Shown piece by piece: positions 53,256 to 61,203 of a DNA stretch of 64,000 nt (positions are counted from its first letter, which is position 1; every line of letters starts with the position of its first letter). Source of the DNA: SAR202 cluster bacterium bin90 (GTDB lineage Bacteria; Chloroflexota; Dehalococcoidia; Lucifugimonadales; JADFKI01); the NCBI GenBank assembly GCA_002238855.1, contig MPND01000019.1:1-64000 (forward strand). The letters are read 5' to 3'. The notes under the pieces were generated by a model, which saw nothing but the letters and a program-made list of their open reading frames with translations, ran no database searches and was not told where the DNA came from. The position numbers and the translations under genes are program-made.

Positions 53256-54302
53256 ATGCAAATTGGCGTTGGGTTGGATGCGACGCTCAACCTGTCGTGG
53301 GACGATCAGGCAGTACTCGCTCGCGAGGCAGCGGCGCAGGGCTACACGAGCATCTGGACGCCGGAAGGCACAGGGCACGATTCCTACCAGCTCTGCCTGC
53401 GTCGCTGGGAAGCAAGCTGTGATGTCGTTGACGGCGGCGTTACGACGGGCATATCGGTGTCGCCGGTGATGTACCGCACGCCGATGGGCTTCGCAATGAC
53501 AGGCGGCACCGTGAGCGATATAAGCGGCGGCAAGTTCATAATGGGCATCGGCTCGGGCGGCTCATATCGGCCGCGCCAGCGACAGGCGCTCGGTCTGCCG
53601 AACTTCTCCACGCTGGCGCTGATGCGCGACTATCTCGCCACGATACGCCCGCTTGTCGCAGGCGAGCGCGTGGACTATGAAGGCGATGTTGTAACACTGC
53701 GTGGCGCGAGTCTCGGCATAGACCCGCCACCGAAAACGCCAGTGTACCTCGGCTCGCTGGGACCCCAGATGCTGCGAATGGCTGGTGAGCTTGCGGACGG
53801 CGCATGCCTGAACTGGTGCAGCCCGGAACAGATAGCATGGAGCCGCGAGCGCGTAAACGAGGGAGCGCAGAAGGCGGGACGCGATCCGTCTGAAATCAAG
53901 CTAGCGGAGTATATCCGCGTATGCGTTGACGATGACGAGGATGTGGCGCGTAGGGCGTTCGCCAAGGCGACGATGAACTACGCGCTGGGCGCGACGATAC
54001 CGACGGAGCGAGAGCGGCAGCTTGGTTATCGAGCGCACTTCGAGCGAATGGGCTTCACTGAAGAGCTTGCAGGTCTGGACGACATGAGGCGCAACGGCGC
54101 AAGCGCGGACGAGGTGGCGGACGCATTTTCGCCCGAACTGCTGCGAACGGTAGGGTACTATGGAAATGCGGCAGGCGCGGCGGCAGAGTTCAGGCGGCTG
54201 GCGGAGGGACTGGACATCGCAATGGTGCGCGTGGTGGCTGCGCGGTCCAACATCGACTCGGTGCGCGCGGTGATGGAAGCTTGCAGGCCGGACCAGGGTT
54301 AG
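53256..54302 (+). CDS. LLM-class flavin-dependent oxidoreductase
   Basis: The protein (348 residues from ATG 53256; GGGAGA upstream) is a luciferase-like monooxygenase TIM barrel: IGVGLDATLNLSWDDQAVLAREA, SVSPVMYRTPMGFAMT, KFIMGIGSGGSYRP and VYLGSLGPQMLRMAGELADGAC. It should use F420 or FMN to oxidise an organic substrate. Such enzymes are expanded in SAR202-type Chloroflexota. Neighbouring hydratase, SDR and lactonase genes suggest a shared degradative role. Confidence 0.88.
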   Translation: MQIGVGLDATLNLSWDDQAVLAREAAAQGYTSIWTPEGTGHDSYQLCLRRWEASCDVVDGGVTTGISVSPVMYRTPMGFAMTGGTVSDISGGKFIMGIGSGGSYRPRQRQALGLPNFSTLALMRDYLATIRPLVAGERVDYEGDVVTLRGASLGIDPPPKTPVYLGSLGPQMLRMAGELADGACLNWCSPEQIAWSRERVNEGAQKAGRDPSEIKLAEYIRVCVDDDEDVARRAFAKATMNYALGATIPTERERQLGYRAHFERMGFTEELAGLDDMRRNGASADEVADAFSPELLRTVGYYGNAAGAAAEFRRLAEGLDIAMVRVVAARSNIDSVRAVMEACRPDQG

Positions 54303-54366
54303 TTGTAAACGGTAGATAGCATCGGATGGCGGATTCAGTCCTCGATTCATTGTAAGGAGATCAGAC

Positions 54367-55278
54367 GTGGCAGATACAGTTGGAAGCGGCAAGCATACTT
54401 ACGAAGTGAACGAAGACTGGGCGCAGATTCCGGAGGGCTGGAATGTGCCAATGGCGGCGGTGACGGTGGACTCGCAGGACAGGGTGTACGGGTTCAACAG
54501 GGGCGAGCATGGCGTCATCGTATTCGATACGGATGGCAATTACCTGCACGACTGGGGCGAGACGGAGTTCTCGTTCCCGCATGCGATATACGCTGACGCG
54601 CACGACAACATCTGGATTGTCGATCGCAACGACCAGCAGATACTGAAGTACACGCCGCAGGGCGAACTGCTGCTGACAATCGGCGAGAAGGGCTTTCGCT
54701 CCGACACAGGCGCGGACCCTGACGACTTCGGGTCGAACGGATACACGCAGGTTACGCACGGGGGCGAGCCGTTCAACATGCCGGCGGGCATAGCGGTCGC
54801 GGCATCGGGGGACATCTACATCGCGGACGGATATGCGAATGCGAGGGTTCACCGGTTCTCGGCAGAGGGTGCGCTGAAGCAGTCGTGGGGCGAGCCGGGC
54901 AGCGGGCCGGGGCAGTTTATGCTGCCGCACGGCGCTTGCATTACGGCGGACGGACGGCTGCTCATCGCGGACCGGGAGAACGACCGCGTGCAGGTGTTCT
55001 CGCAGGACGGCAGATTCCTGGCTGAGTGGCCGACGAAGCTGATCGGGCCTGCGGTGGTGTGGGAGGACTCGGACGGCGACTGCTATGTGGCGGAGCACAA
55101 CGGCGGGTACTTCAGCATACTGAGCAGAGACGGCGAGCTGCTGGCGCGCTGGGGCGATGACAAGTACCGCAGCTGCCATGGTGCGGCGGGCGACTCGGAC
55201 GGGAGCATCTACTTCGTGCAGCCGACTTCGGGCGAGGGCAGCACGGGGCGGCGCATCGTGAAGTACACGCGAGTCTAA
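54367..55278 (+). CDS. NHL-repeat propeller, PAL-like (peptidyl-hydroxyglycine lyase family fold)
   Basis: The 303-residue protein is a six-bladed propeller. Its blades contain DNIWIVDRNDQQILKYT, GDIYIADGYANARVHRF and GRLLIADRENDRVQVF, typical of NHL/peptidyl-alpha-hydroxyglycine lyase folds. The start is GTG 54367, with AAGGAG seven bases upstream. No signal peptide is seen. It follows the LLM oxidoreductase gene by about 60 bases on the same strand, so co-transcription is likely. A ligand-binding or lyase role in that set is inference. Confidence 0.82.
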   Translation: MADTVGSGKHTYEVNEDWAQIPEGWNVPMAAVTVDSQDRVYGFNRGEHGVIVFDTDGNYLHDWGETEFSFPHAIYADAHDNIWIVDRNDQQILKYTPQGELLLTIGEKGFRSDTGADPDDFGSNGYTQVTHGGEPFNMPAGIAVAASGDIYIADGYANARVHRFSAEGALKQSWGEPGSGPGQFMLPHGACITADGRLLIADRENDRVQVFSQDGRFLAEWPTKLIGPAVVWEDSDGDCYVAEHNGGYFSILSRDGELLARWGDDKYRSCHGAAGDSDGSIYFVQPTSGEGSTGRRIVKYTRV

Positions 55279-55286
55279 CCGATGGC

Positions 55287-55310
55287 GAATAACAGGACGG
55301 ACAGAACAGG
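55287..55310. repeat. GGACGGACAG-type dispersed repeat (partial)
   Basis: AATAACAGGACGGACAGAACAGG is related to the GGACAGGAT family in the gap between the NHL and SMP-30 genes. Only a half-element is present. Confidence 0.45.
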
Positions 55311-55318
55311 GGGCTGAC

Positions 55319-56182
55319 ATGTCTGACGCACTTTCTAGCATCGTTGAATCGGAGGAGGCGGAACGGCTGGCGACGGGGTTCGTGTTCACGGAGGGGCCGC
55401 TGTGGCATCCTGACGGGTATCTGCTGTTTGTGGACATACGGCGGGCGCAGATTTTCAGGCTGGTTCCGGGGGAGGAGCCGGAGCTGATTCGGGAGAACAG
55501 CGGGGAATCGAATGGGATGACCTTCGATGCGCAGGGGAATGTGGTCATCTGCGAGATGGTGAACCGGCGGCTGACGCGGCTGGAGGAGGACGGGTCGTAC
55601 ACGACGATTGCGGACGGCTGCGATGGGAGGCGGCTGAACAGGCCGAACGATGTGGTGCTGAAGACGGACGGCAGCCTGTATTTCACGAACCCGGGGCGGG
55701 ACCGGCTGGACGCTGCCGATGTGGATGTGCAGTTCAACAGCGTGCATCGGATCAGGCCGAGTGGCGAGGTGGAACTGGTGGCGCCGTTCGAGTATCCGAA
55801 CGGGATCGCGTTCTCGCCGGAGGAGAGCGTGCTGTATGTGGCGAACACGCGGTCGGGGCAGTACATCATGGCGTTTGAGCTGGACGGGAACGGCGATGTG
55901 GTGGGGTTGCGGCACTTTGCGGATATGCCGTCGGAGCATGCGGACAACGGGGTGCCGGACGGCATGAAGGTGGATGTGGAGGGGCGCGTGTACTGCACGG
56001 GTCCGGGCGGATGCTGGGTGTTCGAGTCGAGTGGCGAGCTGGTTGGGGTTATCGAGCTGCCGGAGTACCCGGCGAACTGCGCGTGGGGCGGCGAGGACAA
56101 CCAGACGATGTACTTCACATCGAACAGTTCGATATACAGCCTGCGGATGACTACGCCGGGGACGCGGATTCCGGTGAGGTAG
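55319..56182 (+). CDS. SMP-30/gluconolactonase-family lactonase (copy 2)
   Basis: The 287-residue propeller has the family metal ligands in FTEGPLWH (Glu), LNRPNDVVLKTDG (Asn) and YPNGIAFSPEESVLYVANT (Asn), and the late Asp in DNGVPDGMKVD. It should hydrolyse a lactone with a divalent cation. It resembles the copy at 43406-44308 but has a shorter N-terminus. It ends the plus-strand run that begins with the MaoC pair. Confidence 0.88.
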   Translation: MSDALSSIVESEEAERLATGFVFTEGPLWHPDGYLLFVDIRRAQIFRLVPGEEPELIRENSGESNGMTFDAQGNVVICEMVNRRLTRLEEDGSYTTIADGCDGRRLNRPNDVVLKTDGSLYFTNPGRDRLDAADVDVQFNSVHRIRPSGEVELVAPFEYPNGIAFSPEESVLYVANTRSGQYIMAFELDGNGDVVGLRHFADMPSEHADNGVPDGMKVDVEGRVYCTGPGGCWVFESSGELVGVIELPEYPANCAWGGEDNQTMYFTSNSSIYSLRMTTPGTRIPVR

Positions 56183-56248
56183 GGCGTAGTTTCGAGTGGT
56201 GAGTATTCAGTTGTCAGGGGGCGGAATAGCCACAAAAGGCACAGAGGA

Positions 56249-57703
56249 TCAGGGGCTGCGGATGGTGGGGTGGCGGAGAGTGCCGGCTAGGGGGTTGGGG
56301 AGGAGGGGGATGCCTTCGGCTTCGGCGGCTTCTCTTATCTGCTTTAGGGCGATGGCGTAGTCGCGGTGGGCTGCCTCTGAGGGGGGCACGAAGGTGATTT
56401 CGCCTTCTTCGAATTCGCCGGATTCTATGAGCGAGTTGTAGTTGAAGATTGCCTGGTCTTCTGGGGTTAGGGGTTCGTAGTAGCAGTCTAGGTCGTCGAT
56501 GAAGTTGGTTTCATCGTTGGTGTGGGATGACATTGGTGTGGAGGATGGGGATAGTTGAGGTTCTTCTGAGCCCCTCACCCTAGCCCTCTCCCGCGGGGAG
56601 AGGGGACCTTTTGACGCCGCTGGATTCCCGTTTTCACGGGAATGACGATTAGGGAGGGCTTCGTTGTCCTCGGACGGGCTTGATGCAGGGGTGTTTCCCC
56701 TCACCCTAACCCTCTCCCCAGGGGAGAGGGGACTTTGTCCGGGGGCAGAGGCAGCTTTGAAGGCTGCGGCCTGTTCCATGTCCTCTTGATCGCGGAGTTC
56801 GCGGGCGATGGCCTCGTAGTCCTCGTTGTCGTAGTGGTCGTATTCGTCGAGGAATGTGGGGAGGCCGGCTAGTTGTTTTTTCTGGCCGATGCTGAGGCGG
56901 GTGGATTGCTGGTCTTGCCAGTAGGCTTGGAGCATTTCCGGGGTGATTTTGTCGTGGTTGGTGTCCCAGCCGCGACGGATTAGCTCGTGGGCTGCGGACA
57001 TCTTGTGGTGCCAGGTGTAGCCTTCCTCGGGGTCTAGGCTGGTGTCGTTCATTACGTCCAGCAGGAAGCGGATGGCGTCTGTGCCGTGCTCGTTGTATTC
57101 TCGCATTCGCTTGGCTAGGTCGGTGTGCAGGGTGTCGTAGTCGTTGGTGTCTTCGACATCGTCGGCATAGACTTTGAGCTTTGGCTTACTGCCCCAGTGT
57201 CCGTGGCCTCGCCTCAGGATTTCTCTGGCTGCTGCCATGCGGTCTGTGTGCCGGATGCGGAGTTTTTTGGGTGTGAAGGGCTGGTCCCTTCGTGTCATTA
57301 CGTGGGATAGGAACTCGGCGATGGTGTGGCCTTCGGCAGTTTCTTGCCTGATTAGGTGGGCGATGTCGTAGTTGAGGATGTCGAGGTGGGTGACAGGATG
57401 GTGAGGATTCTTGTCCCGCTCACCCCCATCCCAGCCTTCCCCCGTCGAGGGGGAAGGGGTGTTTTTCGCTGCTGCTAGTTCTTCGGGTGTGGGGATTAGG
57501 CCCCAGACTTGGGATTCTTGTTCTTGGGGCTGGTCTTCGCATGAGGAGCCGTAGCGGGCTAGGAGCTTTGCGGCTTCGAGTTTGTGGTGGTACTTGGCGT
57601 CGGGGTGCTCACCCTGCACCGTGTCCAAGAGGAAGCGCGCAACGACTTCACCGTCTCCGGTGAGGTTGCGAATGTGTTGTTGGAGCTTGCTCTTGATGCA
57701 CAT
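56249..57703 (-). CDS. Unknown protein with three copies of a FLxxVM...AAxxLxRxG module and embedded repeats
   Basis: I do not recognise this protein (about 484 residues from ATG 57703; the frame is open to a TTG at 57790, and no clear ribosome site decides). It has three related modules: EVVARFLLDTV...HHKLEAAKLLARYG, TIAEFLSHVM...HTDRMAAAREILRRG and DAIRFLLDVM...HHKMSAAHELIRRG. These would be helical, each ending in a paired-helix motif. Between and after them, the frame runs through at least four dispersed DNA repeats (SPGERVRVRG, SRENGNP, SPRERARVRG and a PSPSTGEGWDGG stretch). The C-terminal part is acidic. It precedes an AT-rich segment. Confidence 0.6.
   Translation of the reverse strand: MCIKSKLQQHIRNLTGDGEVVARFLLDTVQGEHPDAKYHHKLEAAKLLARYGSSCEDQPQEQESQVWGLIPTPEELAAAKNTPSPSTGEGWDGGERDKNPHHPVTHLDILNYDIAHLIRQETAEGHTIAEFLSHVMTRRDQPFTPKKLRIRHTDRMAAAREILRRGHGHWGSKPKLKVYADDVEDTNDYDTLHTDLAKRMREYNEHGTDAIRFLLDVMNDTSLDPEEGYTWHHKMSAAHELIRRGWDTNHDKITPEMLQAYWQDQQSTRLSIGQKKQLAGLPTFLDEYDHYDNEDYEAIARELRDQEDMEQAAAFKAASAPGQSPLSPGERVRVRGNTPASSPSEDNEALPNRHSRENGNPAASKGPLSPRERARVRGSEEPQLSPSSTPMSSHTNDETNFIDDLDCYYEPLTPEDQAIFNYNSLIESGEFEEGEITFVPPSEAAHRDYAIALKQIREAAEAEGIPLLPNPLAGTLRHPTIRSP
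56571..56607. repeat. CCCTCACCCTAGCCCTCTCCC/GGGAGAGGGG repeat, copy A
   Basis: CCCCTCACCCTAGCCCTCTCCC pairs partly with GGGGAGAGGGGAC. It lies in the open frame of the module protein, giving SPRERARVRG in its translation. Copies B and C are at 56697-56735 and 61015-61055. Confidence 0.7.
56622..56646. repeat. GTCATTCCCG/CGGGAAT hairpin repeat (third copy, inverted)
   Basis: GGATTCCCGTTTTCACGGGAATGAC is an inverted relative of the elements at 8801 and 34536. Within the gene it encodes NRHSRENGNP. Confidence 0.7.
56697..56735. repeat. CCCTCACCCTAACCCTCTCCCC/GGGGAGAGGG repeat, copy B
   Basis: CTCTCCCC and GGGGAGAG form an eight-base stem, preceded by CCCCTCACCCTAAC. It is inside the open frame, giving SPGERVRVRG. 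Confidence 0.75.
57419..57461. repeat. CACCCCCATCCCAGCCTTCCCCC repeat, related family D
   Basis: CCTTCCCCC and GGGGGAAGG form a nine-base stem around GTCGA, preceded by CACCCCCATCCCAG. It is translated in the module protein as part of a Pro/Ser/Gly stretch. The form is a variant of copies A-C. Confidence 0.65.
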
Positions 57704-57889
57704 AGGTTGTGGGTGGTTCTCCAAGTCCTGTGAGAATGTATGTTCTTTATGATTGACATGTATGTTACGCACGGATGTTTGGGTTGTCAAGGGGAATCTG
57801 CGGTAGTTTGCTGGGATGAGTCAAGAGATATGCCGCAAGCAAGAACAAAAATGCATGCGTAGGATATTTCTTAAGGCCCTGTGGAATTT

Positions 57890-58447
57890 CTACCTTAATG
57901 ACCTGTTTTCGGCTTTCTTGCACAATCCATCGATTGTTCTAACCGCGACCAAAGCTTGATTGAGGCTAATATGAGGCTTACGTCTAATCACCAATCGAGC
58001 ACGCTCGCCCACATCTTGCACGTCAGGCCTTTCATTTGTGACGAACAAGGCCGTACCAAGGCGTTCCAACTCCTTCACGCCCTTGCTACTTAGCTCCTCA
58101 GCAATAAAATCTATGTGCCTATCAAATTGCCCAAGAGTCTTCGGGAACCTATCTGTTATGACTTCACTCAAATCGCCCTTTCTAAACGATGGGCCGTATG
58201 GGCGCCGAGCTTCAGTCTTGAGAAACCTACTAGCCTTCATTGCCATTAAGTCATCGTGTAGGTCGAATGAATAAGGTCCGTGCTTGTAAATGATGAATTC
58301 GTAATCTAGTGGAACACCTACTAAATCTCGCAGGAAATAGGCGGTCTTCTGGATATGGGTCTCGCCGCACCAACCATCTCGGTCTTGCATCTTTTCAACA
58401 AGCCTAGCAACCACGGCTCTGAGTTTCAAACCATTCAAGTCTGTCAT
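57890..58447 (-). CDS. YwgA/Panacea-like partner protein of the HD phosphohydrolase
   Basis: The 185-residue protein starts MTDLNGLKLRAVV. It contains IQKTAYFLRDLVGVPLDYEF (about residues 32-51), IYKHGPYSFDLHDDLMAMKA and later GTALFVTNERP. This layout resembles YwgA-type proteins, and more loosely Panacea/SocA antitoxin domains. The resemblance is from memory of the motif pattern. It begins two bases after the HD gene, so the two are co-translated. Family members are often found next to HD dNTPase genes (the B. subtilis ywfO-ywgA pair is the example I recall). A role as regulator or antitoxin of the HD enzyme is inference. The coding sequence is AT-richer than most of the window. Confidence 0.55.
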   Translation of the reverse strand: MTDLNGLKLRAVVARLVEKMQDRDGWCGETHIQKTAYFLRDLVGVPLDYEFIIYKHGPYSFDLHDDLMAMKASRFLKTEARRPYGPSFRKGDLSEVITDRFPKTLGQFDRHIDFIAEELSSKGVKELERLGTALFVTNERPDVQDVGERARLVIRRKPHISLNQALVAVRTIDGLCKKAENRSLR

Positions 58448-58449
58448 GC

Positions 58450-59757
58450 TTATTCCTCCTCTTGAGGAGCGCGATCGAGTATATTTTCTCTTTCAGTCTT
58501 GAGCCAATCAACGGCTTCAGCTTCGCGAGCAGGATTGATATACACACAGTCCACTGTCAACTGTGGAATACTCTCTAACATCTCCGACTCCGAAAAAACC
58601 CTGTCGTCGCTGCTGAGAACGCGGATGTCATTAACTCTGTCTTTTTCTTCATAGAAATCATGATAGACGTTATTTCGTCCATACCTTTCGCATAAGGATT
58701 CAAAGACGATACGTCCGGGAGTAAGGTGTCTTTCGACATCACCTGATACACGGGAATATACTCTTTTGTAATGTTGTCGGTCAATTATTCGCATTGCGGG
58801 ATCATACCCATTCGCAGAGGAATCCTTCGCCGTTTCACGAATGCCATTCATGACTTCCACATCTGTGTATTGCTGGATTCCATCAGATGAAATCGGAAAT
58901 GTCCCTTGTGGTAACCACTCTGTTAAGAAATCAATTAGATGCTTGTCATACATTCTTCTGACGGGGTGAAAATAGACCTGTGCGTACATGAAATATCGTG
59001 CGATCAAAAGTGCTTGTGCCGAGTGAACTCCTCCGCTTTCAATTCCCAGTATCGGCTCGTCAGAGTCCTGGTTGGGTAAAATACGCAAAGTGTCCAACAG
59101 CCTGTGGTGGTCAAATTTTCCGTACCCTACTCCCGTATGAATTGAGTCTCTGAGAAGATAATCAATTCTGTCGACGCCGAAGGCGTTTCCGACGATTATT
59201 TCGGACAGGATTGCTTCCCAGTCGGAATACTCTTCATCAACCAGAACTTTCTGACCAACTGCTAATCGAGCTACATGTTCCGCTCTCAAAGGAGGCGTCA
59301 TACTTTCCCAAATGTCACGCATCTCGTCGCTCTTGATTATCTCGACTGAGATCCTTTCGTGGTCCCATCCATCCGGAAGTAATTCTTTCTCAGCTGCGTG
59401 TGAAAACGGCAAATGACCGATGTCATGGCAAAGAGCTGCCATTCGTAATACCCGCCGCCAGTAACCTATGCCTTCCGGTGGTTGGGATATCTCAGGAATA
59501 AGTGAGCGAATCTGGTGATGTACATTTCTGGGATCGGTTATGGTGTCGAATACTCTCACCGCTAATTCCATGGTACCGAGAGCATGCTCGAACCTCTTGT
59601 GAGTAGCACCGGGGTATACGAGATAGGACAGCGCAAGTTGATGGATATGCCGAAGACGTTGAAACGGCGCTGAATCCAACACGCGTCTTTCATCTGAATT
59701 TAGCCTGATGAAGACATGAACCGGATCGCGTATTTCGTGGATATATTTATGAAGCAT
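58450..59757 (-). CDS. HD-domain phosphohydrolase, SAMHD1/YwfO-like (probable dNTPase)
   Basis: The 435-residue protein has the dNTPase-type HD layout: EIRDPVHVFIRL, FQRLRHIHQLALSYLVYPGATHKRFEHALGTM (first His), MAALCHDIGHLPFSHAAEK (HD) and FGVDRIDYLLRDSIHTG (late Asp). All four metal ligands are present. SAMHD1-like enzymes hydrolyse dNTPs to deoxynucleosides and triphosphate; YwfO-type relatives do the same. It is the first gene of a two-gene unit with the YwgA-like protein. The region is visibly AT-richer: in the 60 bases from 58621 I count 22 G+C. This suggests horizontal acquisition. Confidence 0.85.
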   Translation of the reverse strand: MLHKYIHEIRDPVHVFIRLNSDERRVLDSAPFQRLRHIHQLALSYLVYPGATHKRFEHALGTMELAVRVFDTITDPRNVHHQIRSLIPEISQPPEGIGYWRRVLRMAALCHDIGHLPFSHAAEKELLPDGWDHERISVEIIKSDEMRDIWESMTPPLRAEHVARLAVGQKVLVDEEYSDWEAILSEIIVGNAFGVDRIDYLLRDSIHTGVGYGKFDHHRLLDTLRILPNQDSDEPILGIESGGVHSAQALLIARYFMYAQVYFHPVRRMYDKHLIDFLTEWLPQGTFPISSDGIQQYTDVEVMNGIRETAKDSSANGYDPAMRIIDRQHYKRVYSRVSGDVERHLTPGRIVFESLCERYGRNNVYHDFYEEKDRVNDIRVLSSDDRVFSESEMLESIPQLTVDCVYINPAREAEAVDWLKTERENILDRAPQEEE

Positions 59758-60172
59758 ATCGGAATGTACTTTTCCTGCTGAGTAATCACGGAGGCGTTAA
59801 GCTGACTGACTCTTAGATGTCAGATTCGTTGACAGTATACGGACACTGTGCAGAACATTTTAGAACAGAATAATTGTTCGGTCAAGTCTCGGGGTCGATA
59901 ATTTCGCTTCTAACCTCTGGCCTCGGTGTCGAATTGAACGCTGCGGGTATTGCCGATTATAAAATCCAGCATTCCACGTCCTGTCCTTGCGTCATCAGAG
60001 ATCTATTGGCAGTTATTATCCCCCGCGGTGGGGTGAATCTGCATTTGCTTCGACCTTTTGGGTGAGTTAATCAGTAACTTCGTCAAGCCCTTCAATGTTA
60101 GGAAGATCAGATGTCAGTGGTTTCTTAGTGTAATATTATTGTAGGAAACCATTTGATGAGGTAGGGAGTTTG
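59758..60172. other. AT-rich intergenic region (about 415 bases)
   Basis: It separates the divergent HD gene and the plus-strand unknown gene. The sequence is AT-rich, particularly 60110-60150. A short frame around 59874-60065 has no start context or recognisable product. The start site of the next gene is preceded by GGGAG. I see no RNA gene; promoters for both flanking genes should lie here. Confidence 0.5.
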
Positions 60173-60937
60173 ATGGCAGAGATGACGAATCCGGCGCAGC
60201 GGCTTTATGACATTGTCCAGGGGGTGATTACTTACGGGGAGGAGACTTATTCTGATGCTCATCCGGATTTTCCGATAGCGACGGTGAGGGTGGCGGATGT
60301 GTGGATGGAGACGCTTGGGATTAGCCCGGAGGCGGGGGATAGGTCGGGGTTTTATGTGTCGCTGACGGGTACGCTGCGGCTGATTGACCTGTGCGAGCAG
60401 ACTTCGAAGCGGTGCGAGGCGATGAATTCGGAGGACCTGGAGCTTTACCTGGAGGACCTTGGCAGGCTGAGGAGCTTTATCTTCGGGATCGATGCGATGA
60501 ACTGGCCTACTTTCAGGCAGGATTTCAGCGATGATTTTTTGCGGTCTTTCAGGTGGCCGGCGCGGATTATGTCGAGGGAGTTCGATGAGACGGTGATTCC
60601 TACGGATGAGCTGGAGGAGTTGCAGGCTGAGGCGCGGGAGCTGGCTAGCAAGGTGCTTGATTCGGAGTTGTCGAGCGATCTGAAGCGGACTTTGTCTGAG
60701 GCACTGTTGGCTATCGATGGGGCGATCGGCGATTACAAGGTTGCTGGTGCTGGGGGGATCAGGGGTGCGCTGGACCAGACGGTTGGGGCGATGACGAGGC
60801 ACAGGGATGCGGTGGATAAGGCGCTAGAATCTGGCGGCAAGGCTGTGCTTTCGGAATGCCAGAAGTTCATCGTGAAGTCGGACGGCGTGGTGTCGGGCGC
60901 GTCGGGGGTTGCTCCACTTACGGGATCGTCTGTGTAG
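60173..60937 (+). CDS. Unknown mostly helical protein
   Basis: I do not recognise this protein of about 254 residues (ATG 60173; a TTG one codon before is possible; GGGAG upstream). It is soluble, acidic and predicted helical. One segment (about residues 75-130) is SLTGTLRLIDLCEQTSKRC followed by LELYLEDLGRLRSF. Others are EELQAEARELASKVLDSEL and ALDQTVGAMTRHRDAVDKAL, which could form coiled coils. It has no catalytic motif. It lies between the AT-rich HD/YwgA segment and uvrA, and shares the G-rich codon style of uvrA rather than that of the HD gene, so it belongs to the host chromosome. Confidence 0.6.
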   Translation: MAEMTNPAQRLYDIVQGVITYGEETYSDAHPDFPIATVRVADVWMETLGISPEAGDRSGFYVSLTGTLRLIDLCEQTSKRCEAMNSEDLELYLEDLGRLRSFIFGIDAMNWPTFRQDFSDDFLRSFRWPARIMSREFDETVIPTDELEELQAEARELASKVLDSELSSDLKRTLSEALLAIDGAIGDYKVAGAGGIRGALDQTVGAMTRHRDAVDKALESGGKAVLSECQKFIVKSDGVVSGASGVAPLTGSSV

Positions 60938-61014
60938 GGTGGGTTGCGAGGAGGAGCGGGTGTGAGTTGGTTCAGTCCTATCCGAGCCTTTCCCCATCAA
61001 GTGGGAAGGGCTTT

Positions 61015-61055
61015 TCCCCTCACCCTAACCCTCTCCCCAAGGAGAGGGGACTTTG
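61015..61055. repeat. CCCTCACCCTAACCCTCTCCCC/GGAGAGGGG repeat, copy C
   Basis: CCCCTCACCCTAACCCTCTCCCCAAGGAGAGGGGAC is the clearest intergenic copy of the family at 56571 and 56697. It lies in the 266-base gap before uvrA, next to a related TTTCCCCATCAAGTGGGAAGGG stretch at about 60990. Confidence 0.75.
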
Positions 61056-61131
61056 CGTGGAGGGGATTTTTTTCTTGGCGATTGGTTGAGAAGGTCGCCT
61101 GACACCTGCCCATGCCTGACGCCTGAATGAT

Positions 61132-61162
61132 AAAATGAACGCTGCAGGGCGTTCATTTTTCC
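61132..61162. terminator. Perfect 11-base stem with A/T ends, terminator upstream of uvrA
   Basis: AAAATGAACGC pairs perfectly with GCGTTCATTTT around TGCAGG, and the T-run continues on the plus strand. It lies 195 bases after the preceding stop and 42 bases before uvrA. It fits a bidirectional terminator; the GAAC...GTTC half-sites are 10 bases apart, so it is not a normal LexA box, but an operator cannot be excluded. Confidence 0.65.
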
Positions 61163-61203
61163 GTTTTGCCTTTGCAATTCACCCAGACAGAAGGACGAGC
61201 CGT

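Noticed and set aside
54361-56235. Open frame of 624 codons on the minus strand over the NHL and SMP-30 genes
   Set aside because: The plus-strand genes have clear family motifs; the antisense product is low-complexity and spans two genes.
59874-60065. Short frame in the AT-rich gap
   Set aside because: There is no start context, and the product has no family resemblance.
61132-61162. LexA/SOS box before uvrA
   Set aside because: The half-sites GAAC and GTTC are 10 bases apart, not four as in the Gram-positive-type box, and the A/T flanks make a terminator the better call.
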